Shown: positions 45,716 to 55,452, numbered from the stretch's first letter. The stretch is DNA of 64,000 bases from an uncultured Parvularculaceae bacterium (GCA_947259375.1 CAMYLZ010000009.1:1-64000), one strand, 5' to 3'. Notes: a model not told the origin generated them from the letters alone. Translations and numbers: made by a program.

Positions 45716-46432
45716 ATGCGGCAAATCGTATTCGATCTTGAAACGACGGGTTTCAAATTTTCCGAAGGCCACCGGATCGTCGAGATCGGGGCGGTGGAGC
45801 TCATTAATGGGGCGGTGACCGGCCGCAATTTTCACAGCTATATCAACCCCGAACGCGACATGCCGATTGGCGCTTACCAGGTGCATGGCCTGTCAGCGGA
45901 ATTCTTGCGCGACAAGCCGCTTTTCGCCGACCCCGATGTCGCGCCGACGTTTCTTGAATTTGTCGGTGATGCGGAACTGATCGCCCATAATGGCATCGGC
46001 TTCGATTTGCCGTTCCTTAATGACGAGCTTGGCGCGGCGCGGTTGAAGCGGCTCGATAATGTGATCATCGATACGCTGCATCTGGCGCGGCGAAAGTTTC
46101 CCGGCGCCCCGGCCAGCCTTGATGCGCTGTGTTCGCGCTTTGGCATCGACACATCAACCCGCGAACGCGACGGCCATGGCGCCTTGCTCGACTCGCGCCT
46201 ACTGGCGGCGGTTTATATTGAATTGACTGGCGGCGCCCAGGCGGGACTGGATTTCAAGCGGGAGGATAGCGAGGACACGCCAAGCGCCGACGGCCGCAAG
46301 GCGCGAGCGCCGGCGCGGCAGCGCCCGCGCCCTTTGGGCTCGCTGGCAACGGCGGAAGAAAAGGCCGCCCATGACGCGTTTGTCGAAGAGCTTGGCGACG
46401 AAAGCGTGTGGCGGAAAACCGCCGTGAGCTGA
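45716..46432 (+). CDS. dnaQ: DNA polymerase III epsilon subunit (3'-5' exonuclease)
   Basis: A 238-aa DEDD exonuclease: Exo I FDLETTGF, Exo II HNGIGFDLPFLNDEL, and Exo III HGALLDSRLLAAVY with the DEDDh histidine. The C-terminal tail (RPRPLGSLATAEEKAAHDAFV) fits polymerase-alpha-bound epsilon subunits. It provides replication proofreading. In related genomes dnaQ follows coaE; here it follows cckA by 38 bp. Confidence 0.95.
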   Translation: MRQIVFDLETTGFKFSEGHRIVEIGAVELINGAVTGRNFHSYINPERDMPIGAYQVHGLSAEFLRDKPLFADPDVAPTFLEFVGDAELIAHNGIGFDLPFLNDELGAARLKRLDNVIIDTLHLARRKFPGAPASLDALCSRFGIDTSTRERDGHGALLDSRLLAAVYIELTGGAQAGLDFKREDSEDTPSADGRKARAPARQRPRPLGSLATAEEKAAHDAFVEELGDESVWRKTAVS

Positions 46433-46513
46433 CGGTCTGGCGCGCCGACTCAACTGGCTGGCGGCGGCGCGCCGTCAAAAATCAGGATATAGATGAGTGC
46501 GAGGCGCGCCGTC

Positions 46514-47035
46514 TCAGGAAGCCGGCGCCGGTTCCGGTGCTTGCGGTGCGGCCGCTGCATTGCGCTGTGCATTGGCGACGTAAATGCTCATGAAATCGAT
46601 CGGCTCTAGCATCAGCGGCGGGAAATTGCCGTTGCGCGTCGCGTCCGCGAGGATCTGGCGCATGAATGGGAACAAAAGCCGAGGACACTCGACCATCATC
46701 ACCATTTCCATTTGTTGCTGCGGAACGTTCTGGATCTCGAAGACGCCGGCATAAGTCGCTTCGGCGACAAACATTGCGTCATTCTCATTCCGGTTGGCGC
46801 GGGCCGCAACGGACAGCTCAATTTCGAACTGGTTGGTTCCGACCTGCCGGCCCTGCACGTCCACATTGACGTCGATTTTCGGCGTCTCGTTGGATTGATA
46901 CACTTCCGGCGCGCGTGGATTTTCGAAGGAGAGATCCTTCAAATATTGCGCAAGAACGACGAGCGACGGCGCGGCGTTCGGATCGGTCCCTTGCGGGGCG
47001 GCGGCGTTATTCGGGTCAGCGGGCGTTTCAGACAT
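46514..47035 (-). CDS. secB: Protein-export chaperone SecB
   Basis: A 173-aa SecB: LVVLAQYLKDLSFENPRAP, an FEIELSVAARANRNENDAMFVAEATYAGVF stretch (parts: FEIELSVAARA, EATYAGVF) and PRLLFPFMRQILADATRNGNFPPLMLEPIDF (parts: LLFPFMRQILAD, GNFPPLMLEPIDF). N- and C-terminal alanine/proline tails are longer than in E. coli, as usual in alphaproteobacteria. It keeps preproteins unfolded for SecA. It is convergent with dnaQ. Confidence 0.96.
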   Translation of the reverse strand: MSETPADPNNAAAPQGTDPNAAPSLVVLAQYLKDLSFENPRAPEVYQSNETPKIDVNVDVQGRQVGTNQFEIELSVAARANRNENDAMFVAEATYAGVFEIQNVPQQQMEMVMMVECPRLLFPFMRQILADATRNGNFPPLMLEPIDFMSIYVANAQRNAAAAPQAPEPAPAS

Positions 47036-47144
47036 GATCTTGCGTCGTTCCGTCTTGTTCGGTGCGAGAAAGGCCGATTGCTTACACGCCTGTCTGCGCC
47101 CCCGCAACCCGGCTGCCAAACGCCCGGAAGCCAGCCCGGCCGTC

Positions 47145-47534
47145 TCAGCCGCGCCGGGCGGTCTCCTGGCGCACGATGTGGGCGCGAATACGGCTCAAGG
47201 CCATCCGCGCCAACGCCATGCGCACTGGCGGGACAAGCAAGGTGAAGCCAACAGCGTCAGTGAGAAAGCCGGGCGTCATCAATAACGGCGCGGCGACCAC
47301 CAGGAGCGCGCCGTCGACCGCCGAATCGACCGGCAGGCGGCCGCTTTCAAGGTCGCCGCGCGCATGATTGAGGGCCGACAGTCCTTGCAAGCGGATCAGG
47401 AAGCCGCCGAGAAACGCCGTGGCGAGGCAGGCGGCGATTACCGGCAACACGCCGAATGCGCTCCCCGCGGCGAGCAGCACGTAGATTTCCGCAATCGGAC
47501 CGATGATAAACAGCAAGATCAGGGCGAACAGCAT
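47145..47534 (-). CDS. fxsA: FxsA family membrane protein
   Basis: A 129-aa inner-membrane protein with FIIGPIAEIYVLLAAGSAFG at the start and LLMTPGFLTDAVGFTLLVPPVR, the FxsA signature. FxsA sequesters PifA and eases phage T7 exclusion in E. coli; its normal role is unclear. Its place between secB and the Tim44-like gene is conserved in alphaproteobacteria. Confidence 0.93.
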   Translation of the reverse strand: MLFALILLFIIGPIAEIYVLLAAGSAFGVLPVIAACLATAFLGGFLIRLQGLSALNHARGDLESGRLPVDSAVDGALLVVAAPLLMTPGFLTDAVGFTLLVPPVRMALARMALSRIRAHIVRQETARRG

Positions 47535-47618
47535 AAGGGACTAGTGGATTCCAGCGCTTTTCCTCCTATATAGGGGACGCTTGAGCAAAATTAAGCTTTT
47601 AGACCCAAATTGAGTGTC

Positions 47619-48263
47619 ATGGACCCAGTTCTCCTATTTTTCGCCGGCGTCACGGCGTTTATCATTTTCCGACTAATTTCGGTCATGGGCACCCGGACCG
47701 GGCATGAGCAGCGCTCCGATCTCGAGGCCGGTCAGCGCGCAGCGCGCTCGCGCGGGTCAGATGATGGGCGCGATGACGCGCAAGATGCCGAGCGCGCGCC
47801 AACGCCGAAACCGGTTTCGACCAATGCGCGTATCTTGCGCGACGCGGACCCGGCATTTGATGAAAAAGCGTTTCTCGCCGGCGCGCGCAGCGCCTATGAA
47901 ATGGTCGTCGAGGCGTTCGCATCCGGCGATCTCAAATCCATTCGCCCCTTCCTGAATGAATCCGTATACGCTGCATTTAAGCAGGCGGTTACAGATCGCG
48001 AGAGCGCCGGCTATGTCAGCGATCTCAAATTTGTCGGCATTGAGCATGCGGCGATTGTTAATAGCGCGGTCGAGGGCGGCGACCTTGTCGCCGTGATCGA
48101 GTTTGCGTCAAATCAGGTTCGCGTGACGCGCGACAAGGACGGCGCCGTGGTCGATGGCGATCCGAACCGTATCGATCTCGTCAAGGATCGCTGGAAATTC
48201 TCGAAAAAGCGCACCAGCCAGGATCCGAACTGGACGCTTGTGGCGACTGGCGGCGCCGAATAA
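47619..48263 (+). CDS. Tim44-like (TimA) membrane-anchored protein
   Basis: A 214-aa protein with one N-terminal helix (VLLFFAGVTAFIIFRLISVMG), a charged linker and a Tim44/MBA1-like domain: FDEKAFLAGARSAYEMVVEAFASGDL, LNESVYAAF, DRWKFSKKRTSQDPNW. Bacterial homologues were named TimA for similarity to mitochondrial import Tim44; their role is unproven. ATG 47619 is used; the TTG at 47610 is also in frame. It is divergent from fxsA. Confidence 0.92.
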   Translation: MDPVLLFFAGVTAFIIFRLISVMGTRTGHEQRSDLEAGQRAARSRGSDDGRDDAQDAERAPTPKPVSTNARILRDADPAFDEKAFLAGARSAYEMVVEAFASGDLKSIRPFLNESVYAAFKQAVTDRESAGYVSDLKFVGIEHAAIVNSAVEGGDLVAVIEFASNQVRVTRDKDGAVVDGDPNRIDLVKDRWKFSKKRTSQDPNWTLVATGGAE

Positions 48264-48302
48264 AACCGACTGGCGCTAGCAACAAGGACGCCGCGGCCTC
48301 AC

Positions 48303-49682
48303 GTGCATGCCAACTCCGGAATAATTCTGCGTATTTTCCTCGCCGCTGCGGCTTTCTTGGCCGCGCTTGCTGCGGTCCTGGTTTTTAGCGGCATTGTGCC
48401 TCCTTATTACGAGCGCACATTTTCTGATGAAGATTATGGCGCGCCGGTTCTCGACTTTCAGCGCATCGCCTTCGACGACCTTGATGGTTGGCTGCAGGAC
48501 GATCCCAGCCCGGCGCTTGATGCGTTTGTGCGGTCCTGTGTCATTTTTGAAGCCAATGCGCCCGACGCCCCCGCCAATCCGCACGAAAATCTGGGCCCGC
48601 TCTACGCCGGCGTCAGCCTTGGCGGGCGTGTCGCCGACTGGCTGCGGCCCTGTGCGGAGGCGCGCGCGCTGTTTGTCAGCGCTTATGGCGATAACGCGGC
48701 GCGCCGCGCCGCGCTTCGGGCGTTTTTCGAATTTCATTTCCAGCCGGTGGCGGTTTTCACCCGCCGCGACCCTTTGCCGGACGGCCCCGCGCGCCGCGCG
48801 CCGCCGCGTATTGATCCTTTGGGTGTGTTTACCGGTTATTTTGAGCCGGTTTATGACGCCTCACCTGTCTCAACCGACCGGTTTTCCGCGCCCCTTTATC
48901 CGCGTCCGGATGATCTTATCGAGGTCGATCTGGGGCTATTCCGCGAGGATTTGAAAGGCGAGCGCATCGCCGGACGCGTCGAGGCGGGCCGGCTGGCGCC
49001 TTATGATAACCACGCTGACATCAATGCCGGCGCGCTCGACGATAGCCTTGAGCCGATTGCCTGGCTTGATCCGAACGATCTGTTTTTTCTGCAAATACAA
49101 GGCTCGGGGCGGCTTGTATTCGAGAATGGCGCGGTTTTGCGCGTCGGCTATGCGGGCCAGAACGGCCATGACTACACGGCCATCGGCCGCATTCTCGTGG
49201 ACCAAGAAGCGATCCCCCTCAACCAGATTTCCATGCAGTCAATCCGCCGATGGCTAGAGGAGGCCGCACAAGAGGAAGCCGCGGCCCTGCGCGAGGCCAA
49301 TGCGTCCTATGTCTTTTTCAGGCGGCTTGATGATGCGCCAACCGGGCTCGGGCCTTTAGGCGCGCAAGGCGCGCCCCTGACGCCGGGCCGCTCGCTGGCG
49401 GTCGACCGGCGGTTTCATGCATTGGGCGCGCCGGTCTGGGTCGATATTGCACCTGTCGACGCGGCGGGCGCGGCGCCAATCCGCCGGCTGATGGTGGCGC
49501 AGGATACGGGCGGCGCGATCCGCGGCCCCGTGCGCGGCGATGTTTTCTGGGGCGCCGGCGACGAGGCGGCGGTGCTGGCTGGCACGATGAATGCGCGCGG
49601 GCGCATGGTGGTCTTGCTGCCGCGCCGCCTGGCGGAGCGCCTCGCAGCGGCGCCGCGCCCGGCCGCTGCAATCGTTCAATGA
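48303..49682 (+). CDS. mltA: Membrane-bound lytic murein transglycosylase A
   Basis: A 459-aa MltA: an N-terminal membrane anchor, then GVFTGYFEPVYDAS, YPRPDDLIEVDL, the barrel region LFFLQIQGSGRLVFENGAVLRVGYAGQNGHDYTAIGR (parts: FFLQIQGSGRL, GYAGQNGHDYTAIGR), and a 3D domain with MVAQDTGGAIRGPVRGDVFWGAG (parts: AQDTGGAIRG, DVFWGAG) holding catalytic aspartates. It cleaves peptidoglycan to anhydromuropeptides, the substrates of AmpG-type permeases. GTG 48303 start; smr overlaps its stop. Confidence 0.94.
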   Translation: MHANSGIILRIFLAAAAFLAALAAVLVFSGIVPPYYERTFSDEDYGAPVLDFQRIAFDDLDGWLQDDPSPALDAFVRSCVIFEANAPDAPANPHENLGPLYAGVSLGGRVADWLRPCAEARALFVSAYGDNAARRAALRAFFEFHFQPVAVFTRRDPLPDGPARRAPPRIDPLGVFTGYFEPVYDASPVSTDRFSAPLYPRPDDLIEVDLGLFREDLKGERIAGRVEAGRLAPYDNHADINAGALDDSLEPIAWLDPNDLFFLQIQGSGRLVFENGAVLRVGYAGQNGHDYTAIGRILVDQEAIPLNQISMQSIRRWLEEAAQEEAAALREANASYVFFRRLDDAPTGLGPLGAQGAPLTPGRSLAVDRRFHALGAPVWVDIAPVDAAGAAPIRRLMVAQDTGGAIRGPVRGDVFWGAGDEAAVLAGTMNARGRMVVLLPRRLAERLAAAPRPAAAIVQ

Positions 49683-50233
49683 CCCGCCGCCGCCAGATAT
49701 CTCCGGAAGAAGAGGCGCTATGGCGCAAAGCCACCCGCGACGTGGCGCGCTACCGGCCCTTAAAACCAATTGTGGAACCGACCGTTTCGCCAGCGCAAGG
49801 ACAAAAACCGCTGCGCCAACGGCTCTTTGAAAGCGCTGCGCCGGCCGGGCCGCGTGGCCATTCCGGCCCTTCCCGCGCCGATCTGTTTGCTTCGGGCGAC
49901 CCGAAAATGGACCGTCTGGCGAGCCGCGGGCGGCTGGACATCGACGCTGTCCTTGACCTGCATGGGCATACGCAGATGACAGCGCGCATGGTCCTCCACC
50001 GGTTCATTCACGAAGGCTATGCGCGCCGGGCGCGCTGCCTTTTGGTGATCACCGGCAAAGGCGGCGGCGCGGCCGGCGCCGTGACTGGCGGGCCGGGGCG
50101 CGGCGTTTTGCGGGCGAATTTTCGCGCTTGGCTCAATGACGACGCCGTGTGCGGGCTGATCGCGCGGGCTGCGCCGGCGCATCAGCGCCATGGCGGCGAT
50201 GGGGCGTTTTACATTTTCTTGAAGCGCGCTTAG
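49679..50233 (+). CDS. Smr-domain endonuclease-like protein
   Basis: A 184-aa protein with an N-terminal basic segment (RRRQISPEEEALWRKATRDV) and a C-terminal Smr domain: LDLHGHTQMTARMVLHRFI, LLVITGKGGG and GVLRANFRAWL. Smr domains are nucleic-acid nucleases; stand-alone forms act in ribosome rescue or RNA/DNA nicking. It overlaps mltA by four bases (ATGA), so the two are coupled. Confidence 0.92.
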   Translation: MTRRRQISPEEEALWRKATRDVARYRPLKPIVEPTVSPAQGQKPLRQRLFESAAPAGPRGHSGPSRADLFASGDPKMDRLASRGRLDIDAVLDLHGHTQMTARMVLHRFIHEGYARRARCLLVITGKGGGAAGAVTGGPGRGVLRANFRAWLNDDAVCGLIARAAPAHQRHGGDGAFYIFLKRA

Positions 50234-50243
50234 CGGACGCGGC

Positions 50244-52112
50244 TTAGCCGTTCAGGAATTTCCAAACCAGCAATGCCACCAGCACCGCCGGCAAAACATA
50301 AAACATGCCGACTCGGGTGATGCGGATGAACCATGTCTCGGCAAATTCCGACGCCCAGGCGCCGACCGCCTCGTTCCACCAGCGGCGCGGCTTGTGGGCC
50401 GGCAGTTGCGGGCTGCCTTTTTCAAACGGCATTGCCGCCAGCACTGTGACGCCGCGGTTCTTCCAGCGCTGGAAGCATTTTTTGAGCGCGCCATTAATGA
50501 CCGAACCGCGCAGCCGCCGTGACAACATGGCGAACGGTCCATAGGCGAAATCTTCCGGCAGGAATTCTATATCGAGAACCACCGAGGCCGGCCCTGCCCG
50601 CTCGCTATCTTCATCAAGACGCACGACGGAATGGCGCACGCCGTAATTGCGCAAATAATCCTCAACATCGCCGAGGGAAGCCGCGCCGCCGTCGCGCCGG
50701 AAGCGAAGTAGCATTCTGACGCCGTGCTCGCCGGTGGAATGGACGGAAAGCATCACCCACGCCGCTGCGGCAATGAGACCGCCTATAAGTATGGCCGCGC
50801 CCGCGGTCAGCCCCGAGAACCAGGCAAGCGAGGCAGGCGCCGTAATATTGAGCGGCGTTGATGTCGCGAGCCCGAAAAGGCCCAGCCCGATTAGCGCAAT
50901 AGCGACGGTTGTGGCGGCGAAACCGAACATCCGCATGAACCCCTCGCCGAATGTCGGCACGGGATTCGAGATCGCATGCATGCGGCGCACCCAGAAAGCG
51001 GTCTTGGCGTCCGTGGTGCGGTATTTGTCTTCGAAAAGCGTCGGGTCCGGATTGTTTTCGACCACCATGAAGCGGGTTTTGGTCGGCGGCGCGTCGTCAT
51101 AATTGTGATCGACGATCACATAATCCGATGAGCGCATGGCGACTTCGTAAGGCAGGAGCATGCCGAACAGCTTGCCGGTCTGTGATTCCGCTCCGAGGGT
51201 CGAATAAAACCGCGTCTCGCCGCTGACGGGGTCAAACATGGTGTTGGTTTGCCGCCCGGTATTCAGGGTCGCACGCGCCAGTTTGGCGAGCTCGCGATGC
51301 GGCTCGATCATCTGCGCGGTCTCGCGCACTTCGACGCCAATGGCGCGAAGCCCGTCGAGCTTCGACTTGCAGCGTCGCGCTGCTTCCGGCCCCGCAAACA
51401 CCACATCGATCCGGTCGCGGATGAGTTTTTGATCCGACATGTCGATCGGCAGTCCGGCCCGAGGCGTTTCATTGGCGTAGTCGCTGCCCGGGGAATTGCC
51501 GCTTTCGGAATCGATCAGGCCCCAGTCTTTTCTGAGCCTGCGCTGCAAGGCGGAAAAACCGGTGCCGGGATGGGCTGACTGGATGAGATCATAAAGCTGC
51601 GATTCATGCACCGCGAGGCACATCTGGTCCGTCGCTTCGACCTGATCGACGCCAAGCAGCGTGAACTGGCTCGCCATGGCGCGCAACGCTTCGAAATCAT
51701 ACCCCGTATACGGATGGTAGAACGGAATGACGGCGAAGTCGGCGGTCGCCTGGCGCACCGCCATCAAGGATTGCTCCTTGGTTCGCAGCGGCATGGTATC
51801 GGCGAAGCGATAGTCGAATTTCGTATTGGCGGTGGCGGCCCGGAATTCGCGCTCGGTGCGCGCGTTCACGGCGGTTAGCCCGGCGTCCGGCACGCTGCCT
51901 TCCTCGCGCGCGCGGCGCAGGAACGCATCGGTGGCCTGATAGCCGAAGCCCCACTCCTCGCCAGTGAAGGCGACGCGCGGGCGCTTCTTGCCGCTGTCGA
52001 TTTCGGTTGCGGCTTTGTCCTGGCCGGCCTTGTCGGAAAAGCGCGGGTCCGCGTCCTCGGCAAAGGACATCATGGATCGCCGCTTCCACATTCGCGCCGC
52101 GCCGTCGGCCAT
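50244..52112 (-). CDS. Membrane protein with a prephenate-dehydratase-like domain
   Basis: A 622-aa protein. Residues ~45-190 read like the first lobe of prephenate dehydratase (RVAFTGEEWGFGYQATDAFL, DTMPLRTKEQSLMAVRQATADFAVIPFYHPYTG in parts, LLGVDQVEATDQMCLAV). Residues ~330-350 resemble the second lobe (VDHNYDDAPPTKTRFMVVEN). Two helices (about 395-415 and 430-455), a cytoplasmic segment that may be ACT-like (YGVRHSVVRLDED), and a C-terminal helix follow. Key PDT threonine/arginine motif TRF is present, but catalysis is unproven. GGGGA precedes ATG 52112. I know no named family for this architecture. Confidence 0.75.
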   Translation of the reverse strand: MADGAARMWKRRSMMSFAEDADPRFSDKAGQDKAATEIDSGKKRPRVAFTGEEWGFGYQATDAFLRRAREEGSVPDAGLTAVNARTEREFRAATANTKFDYRFADTMPLRTKEQSLMAVRQATADFAVIPFYHPYTGYDFEALRAMASQFTLLGVDQVEATDQMCLAVHESQLYDLIQSAHPGTGFSALQRRLRKDWGLIDSESGNSPGSDYANETPRAGLPIDMSDQKLIRDRIDVVFAGPEAARRCKSKLDGLRAIGVEVRETAQMIEPHRELAKLARATLNTGRQTNTMFDPVSGETRFYSTLGAESQTGKLFGMLLPYEVAMRSSDYVIVDHNYDDAPPTKTRFMVVENNPDPTLFEDKYRTTDAKTAFWVRRMHAISNPVPTFGEGFMRMFGFAATTVAIALIGLGLFGLATSTPLNITAPASLAWFSGLTAGAAILIGGLIAAAAWVMLSVHSTGEHGVRMLLRFRRDGGAASLGDVEDYLRNYGVRHSVVRLDEDSERAGPASVVLDIEFLPEDFAYGPFAMLSRRLRGSVINGALKKCFQRWKNRGVTVLAAMPFEKGSPQLPAHKPRRWWNEAVGAWASEFAETWFIRITRVGMFYVLPAVLVALLVWKFLNG

Positions 52113-52313
52113 GACAAAATCCCCGCTCCAAACTCCCTCAGACAGTCTAGATTAACCCGTCCTTAACGATCGTGAAAGCCCGCAAATCGCCGGAATGATG
52201 CGCGATTGGGCGGATTGGCGGCGGGAAGCGCCGTCCGCGGCCGCAATTCCCGCAAAATCTTGCCGTCTTGCGCCGTTGGAAGGTCGTTTCGGGCGCCAAA
52301 CCAGCTTTGGCGG

Positions 52314-53621
52314 CTAAAGGATATATTTCGACAAATCCGCGTTACGCGCGATGTCGCCAAGGCGCTCTTTGACGAATTCAGCGTCGATAGCCACCGTTTC
52401 ACCTTCCTTGTCGGTGGCGGTGAAAGACACCTCGTCGAGCACCGTTTCCATGATGGTGGCGAGCCGCCTTGCACCGATATTTTCAATGCCCGCATTCACC
52501 TCGGCCGCCGCATCCGCCAACGCATCAATAGCATCTTCGGAAAACTCGAGCGTCAGCCCCTCGGTTTGCATCAGCGCTGCATATTGCTTGATCAGGCTCG
52601 CTTCCGGCTCGGTGAGAATACGCCGCAGGTCGTCGCGCGACAGCGCATCGAGTTCGACCCGGATCGGCAAGCGGCCTTGCAGCTCCGGCAACAGGTCTGA
52701 CGGCTTCGACAAATGAAACGCGCCGGATGCAATGAACAATATGTGATCGGTTTTCACAGGCCCGTATTTGGTTGCGATAGTCGCGCCTTCGATAAGCGGC
52801 AACAAATCGCGTTGTACCCCTTCACGCGAAATATCCGCGCTCGCCCGTTCGGATGACCGGGCGATTTTGTCGATTTCATCGAGGAAAACGATGCCGTCAT
52901 TCTGGGCGAGCTCCACCGCTTCACGGCTGATCGCGTCGTCATCCATCATTTGGTCGGCCTCTTCGGCGACGAGCGGCTCGTAGGCGTCTTTGACCTTGAC
53001 CCGGCGCTTGACCTTGGGAGGCTGGAAGGCCTTGCCCAGCATGTCCGACAGATTGATCATGCCCATCTGCGCGCCCGGCATGCCGGGAATGTCGAATGTT
53101 TGCTGTTGTCCGTGGCTCTCGCTGATTTCAAGATCGATTTCGCGATCATCAAGCTCGCCGTCGCGCAGTTTCTTACGGAAGGCGTCGCGCGTACCCTCGC
53201 TGCCATGCTCGCCGACCAGCGCGTCAAGCACGCGTTCTTCCGCGGCGGCGTGTGCGGCAGCTTTCACCTCTTCGCGTTTGCGCTCGCGCACGAGACCGAC
53301 GGCGATCTCGACGAGGTCGCGGATGATGGAATCGACGTCCCGGCCCACATAGCCGACTTCGGTGAACTTGGTCGCCTCGACCTTGAGGAAAGGCGCGCCG
53401 GCGAGTTTCGCCAAGCGGCGCGAAATCTCCGTTTTGCCGACGCCTGTCGGCCCGATCATCAAGATGTTTTTGGGCGTGATTTCATCGCGCAACGGCCCTT
53501 CAACGCGGCGTCGGCGCCAGCGATTTCTGAGCGCGATGGCGACGGCGCGTTTGGCGGCTTTCTGGCCGACTATGAAACGGTCAAGTTCGGAAACGATTTC
53601 GCGAGGAGAAAATTCAGTCAT
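52314..53621 (-). CDS. hslU: HslU ATPase of the HslUV protease
   Basis: A 435-aa AAA+ unfoldase: [20 protein letters not shown], Walker [10 protein letters not shown], pore motif GYVGRD, Walker [12 protein letters not shown] and the C-terminal SKYIL that docks into HslV. It also has the family I-domain ([19 protein letters not shown]). It lies 93 bp downstream of hslV on the same strand. Confidence 0.97.
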   Translation of the reverse strand: MTEFSPREIVSELDRFIVGQKAAKRAVAIALRNRWRRRRVEGPLRDEITPKNILMIGPTGVGKTEISRRLAKLAGAPFLKVEATKFTEVGYVGRDVDSIIRDLVEIAVGLVRERKREEVKAAAHAAAEERVLDALVGEHGSEGTRDAFRKKLRDGELDDREIDLEISESHGQQQTFDIPGMPGAQMGMINLSDMLGKAFQPPKVKRRVKVKDAYEPLVAEEADQMMDDDAISREAVELAQNDGIVFLDEIDKIARSSERASADISREGVQRDLLPLIEGATIATKYGPVKTDHILFIASGAFHLSKPSDLLPELQGRLPIRVELDALSRDDLRRILTEPEASLIKQYAALMQTEGLTLEFSEDAIDALADAAAEVNAGIENIGARRLATIMETVLDEVSFTATDKEGETVAIDAEFVKERLGDIARNADLSKYIL

Positions 53622-53714
53622 GAAGATTTTGGCTTTGTCGAAAACGGGAAAACTGATGGTTCACTTAGTTACAGCGCGCGCAGACGCAAGGCAGGAGATT
53701 TGCGGCGATCCGCC

Positions 53715-54260
53715 CTACCCGACAATGGTTTCGATGGTCAGCGATTCATTGGTGTAGACGCAAATCGATGCGGCGATCCCCATCGCCTTGCGGACAATGT
53801 CTTCTGCGCCAAGCTCGGTCTCGTTCATCAAAGCGACCGCGGCGGATCGGGCGAAATCACCGCCAGAACCAATGCCCGTCACATCGAATTGCGGCTCCAG
53901 CACGTCTCCCGCGCCCGAAAGGGTCAGCGTCACATCCTTGTCGGCGACGATCATCATCGCTTCGAGGCGGCGCAAATACCGATCTGTGCGCCAATCCTTC
54001 GCAAGCTCGACCGAGGCGCGCACAAGCTGGTTGGGATATTGCTCAAGCTTGGCTTCGAGGCGTTCGAGCAGCGTGAAGGCGTCGGCGGTTGCGCCAGCGA
54101 AACCGGCGATCACCTTGCCGCCGGCGAGACGGCGCACTTTTTTGGCGTCGCCTTTGACGACCGTCTGGCCGAGGCTCACCTGCCCGTCGCCGCCCACGCA
54201 AACGACGCCGTTTCGCCGCGCCGCAAGAATGGTGGTGCCGTGCATGGACTGGTGACTCAT
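53715..54260 (-). CDS. hslV: HslV peptidase of the HslUV protease
   Basis: A 181-aa proteasome-like peptidase. A short propeptide MSHQSMHG precedes the catalytic threonine ([10 protein letters not shown]), with [18 protein letters not shown] and [13 protein letters not shown]. It forms the HslUV heat-shock protease. AGGTAAGAAATC precedes ATG 54260. It is divergent from hisB across a perfect inverted repeat. Confidence 0.97.
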   Translation of the reverse strand: MSHQSMHGTTILAARRNGVVCVGGDGQVSLGQTVVKGDAKKVRRLAGGKVIAGFAGATADAFTLLERLEAKLEQYPNQLVRASVELAKDWRTDRYLRRLEAMMIVADKDVTLTLSGAGDVLEPQFDVTGIGSGGDFARSAAVALMNETELGAEDIVRKAMGIAASICVYTNESLTIETIVG

Positions 54261-54295
54261 GATTTCTTACCTGTTCGCGATTAGCTGAAAAGCCG

Positions 54296-54316
54296 GTCTA
54301 TTGCGCCGCAATAGAC
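54296..54316. repeat. Perfect 21-bp palindrome between hslV and hisB
   Basis: GTCTATTGCG (54296-54305) and CGCAATAGAC (54307-54316) are exact reverse complements around a single central C. It lies 36 bp before the hslV start and 85 bp before hisB. This shape is typical of a dimeric repressor operator; it does not match the CIRCE element. Confidence 0.7.
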
Positions 54317-54400
54317 GCCGCGCCGGTTTTTCAATAGTAATTGTGTTGCGCGGGGTCATGCCATTTTCGGCGATTGGCGTCAAAGGAGCGCCTTCGAGAT

Positions 54401-54994
54401 ATGAGAGCAGCAACAATAGAGCGGAAGACCCGCGAGACGGATATTTTCGTCGCACTCGAACTCGATGGGTCGGGCGACTATGATATCGAAACCGGTATCG
54501 GCTTTTTCGACCACATGCTCGAAGCCTTCGCCAAGCACTCGATGATCGACCTCAAGGTCCGCGCCGAGGGCGACTTGCATATCGACATGCATCACACGGT
54601 CGAGGATGTCGGCATCGTCATGGGTCAGGCCGCCGCGAAAGCGCTTGGCGATTGCGCCGGCATTCGCCGCTTTGGCGCTTCCTACATCCCGATGGATGAA
54701 ACCCTGTCGCGCGCGGCGGTCGATATCTCAAAGCGTCCTTATCTCATGTGGCGGGTGAATTTTGCGCGCCCGAAAATCGGTGAGATGGACACGGAGCTTT
54801 TCAAGGAGTGGTTCCACGCTTTCGCCATGAATGCCGGGCTCTGCCTGCATGTGGAAAACCTCTATGGCGAGAACACCCATCACATCATTGAGAGCTGTTA
54901 CAAGGCGACGGCGCGGGCTTTTCGCCAGGCGCTCGAAATCGATCCGCGCAGCGAAGGCGAAACGCCCTCTACCAAAGGCGTCCTCGGCGGCTGA
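54401..54994 (+). CDS. hisB: Imidazoleglycerol-phosphate dehydratase
   Basis: A 197-aa monofunctional [37 protein letters not shown] and [18 protein letters not shown] carry the metal-binding histidine motifs. It catalyses the sixth step of histidine synthesis. AAAGGAG precedes ATG 54401. It is separated from hisH by two small genes and a terminator. Confidence 0.97.
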   Translation: MRAATIERKTRETDIFVALELDGSGDYDIETGIGFFDHMLEAFAKHSMIDLKVRAEGDLHIDMHHTVEDVGIVMGQAAAKALGDCAGIRRFGASYIPMDETLSRAAVDISKRPYLMWRVNFARPKIGEMDTELFKEWFHAFAMNAGLCLHVENLYGENTHHIIESCYKATARAFRQALEIDPRSEGETPSTKGVLGG

Positions 54995-55154
54995 TGCTGT
55001 ACCCTCGAAACCACCTGCCATGACCGATTGACGGATCGCCTCGTTTAAGGTGACATCCCGCCCGGGTGGGAAACGAAATTGCGCCTCAACCCTTTTGTTG
55101 CGTTTTTAATGTTGCGGACCCGCGCAGGCGCGAAGTCACAAAGGGTATGACATC

Positions 55155-55430
55155 ATGAAATTGAATAATTTGCTTGCCGCCGTCGCGGCATGCGGGCTCT
55201 GTGCGCCGGTAATGACGACGGCGCTTGCCGGCGACCTTGCCGATGCTTGTGTTGCGGCGCTTGAAGCGGACGGACGCGACCCATCCGGTTGCACTTGTCT
55301 CGAAGAAGAAGTGATCGCCAACGACCTTGTCGACGAGATGACGGCGCTCGGCGAAATCGCCGACCCGGATGAACGCTATGACGCCGCCTCCGACGCAGCC
55401 AAGGCCGCCATGGACAAGTGCACCCGCTAA
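55155..55430 (+). CDS. Small secreted cysteine protein, paralogue A (DPSGC motif)
   Basis: A 91-aa protein with signal peptide (LLAAVAACGLCAPVMTTALAG). The mature chain is acidic with DACVAALEADGRDPSGCTCLEEEV and a final cysteine (DKCTR). The DPSGCxCL motif and cysteine spacing are shared with the next gene, so the two arose by duplication. Probably a periplasmic or secreted disulfide-stabilised helical protein. It sits in the his operon between hisB and hisH. Function unknown. Confidence 0.82.
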   Translation: MKLNNLLAAVAACGLCAPVMTTALAGDLADACVAALEADGRDPSGCTCLEEEVIANDLVDEMTALGEIADPDERYDAASDAAKAAMDKCTR

Positions 55431-55452
55431 CGAAAAAAGAGCTTGAGAGAGA

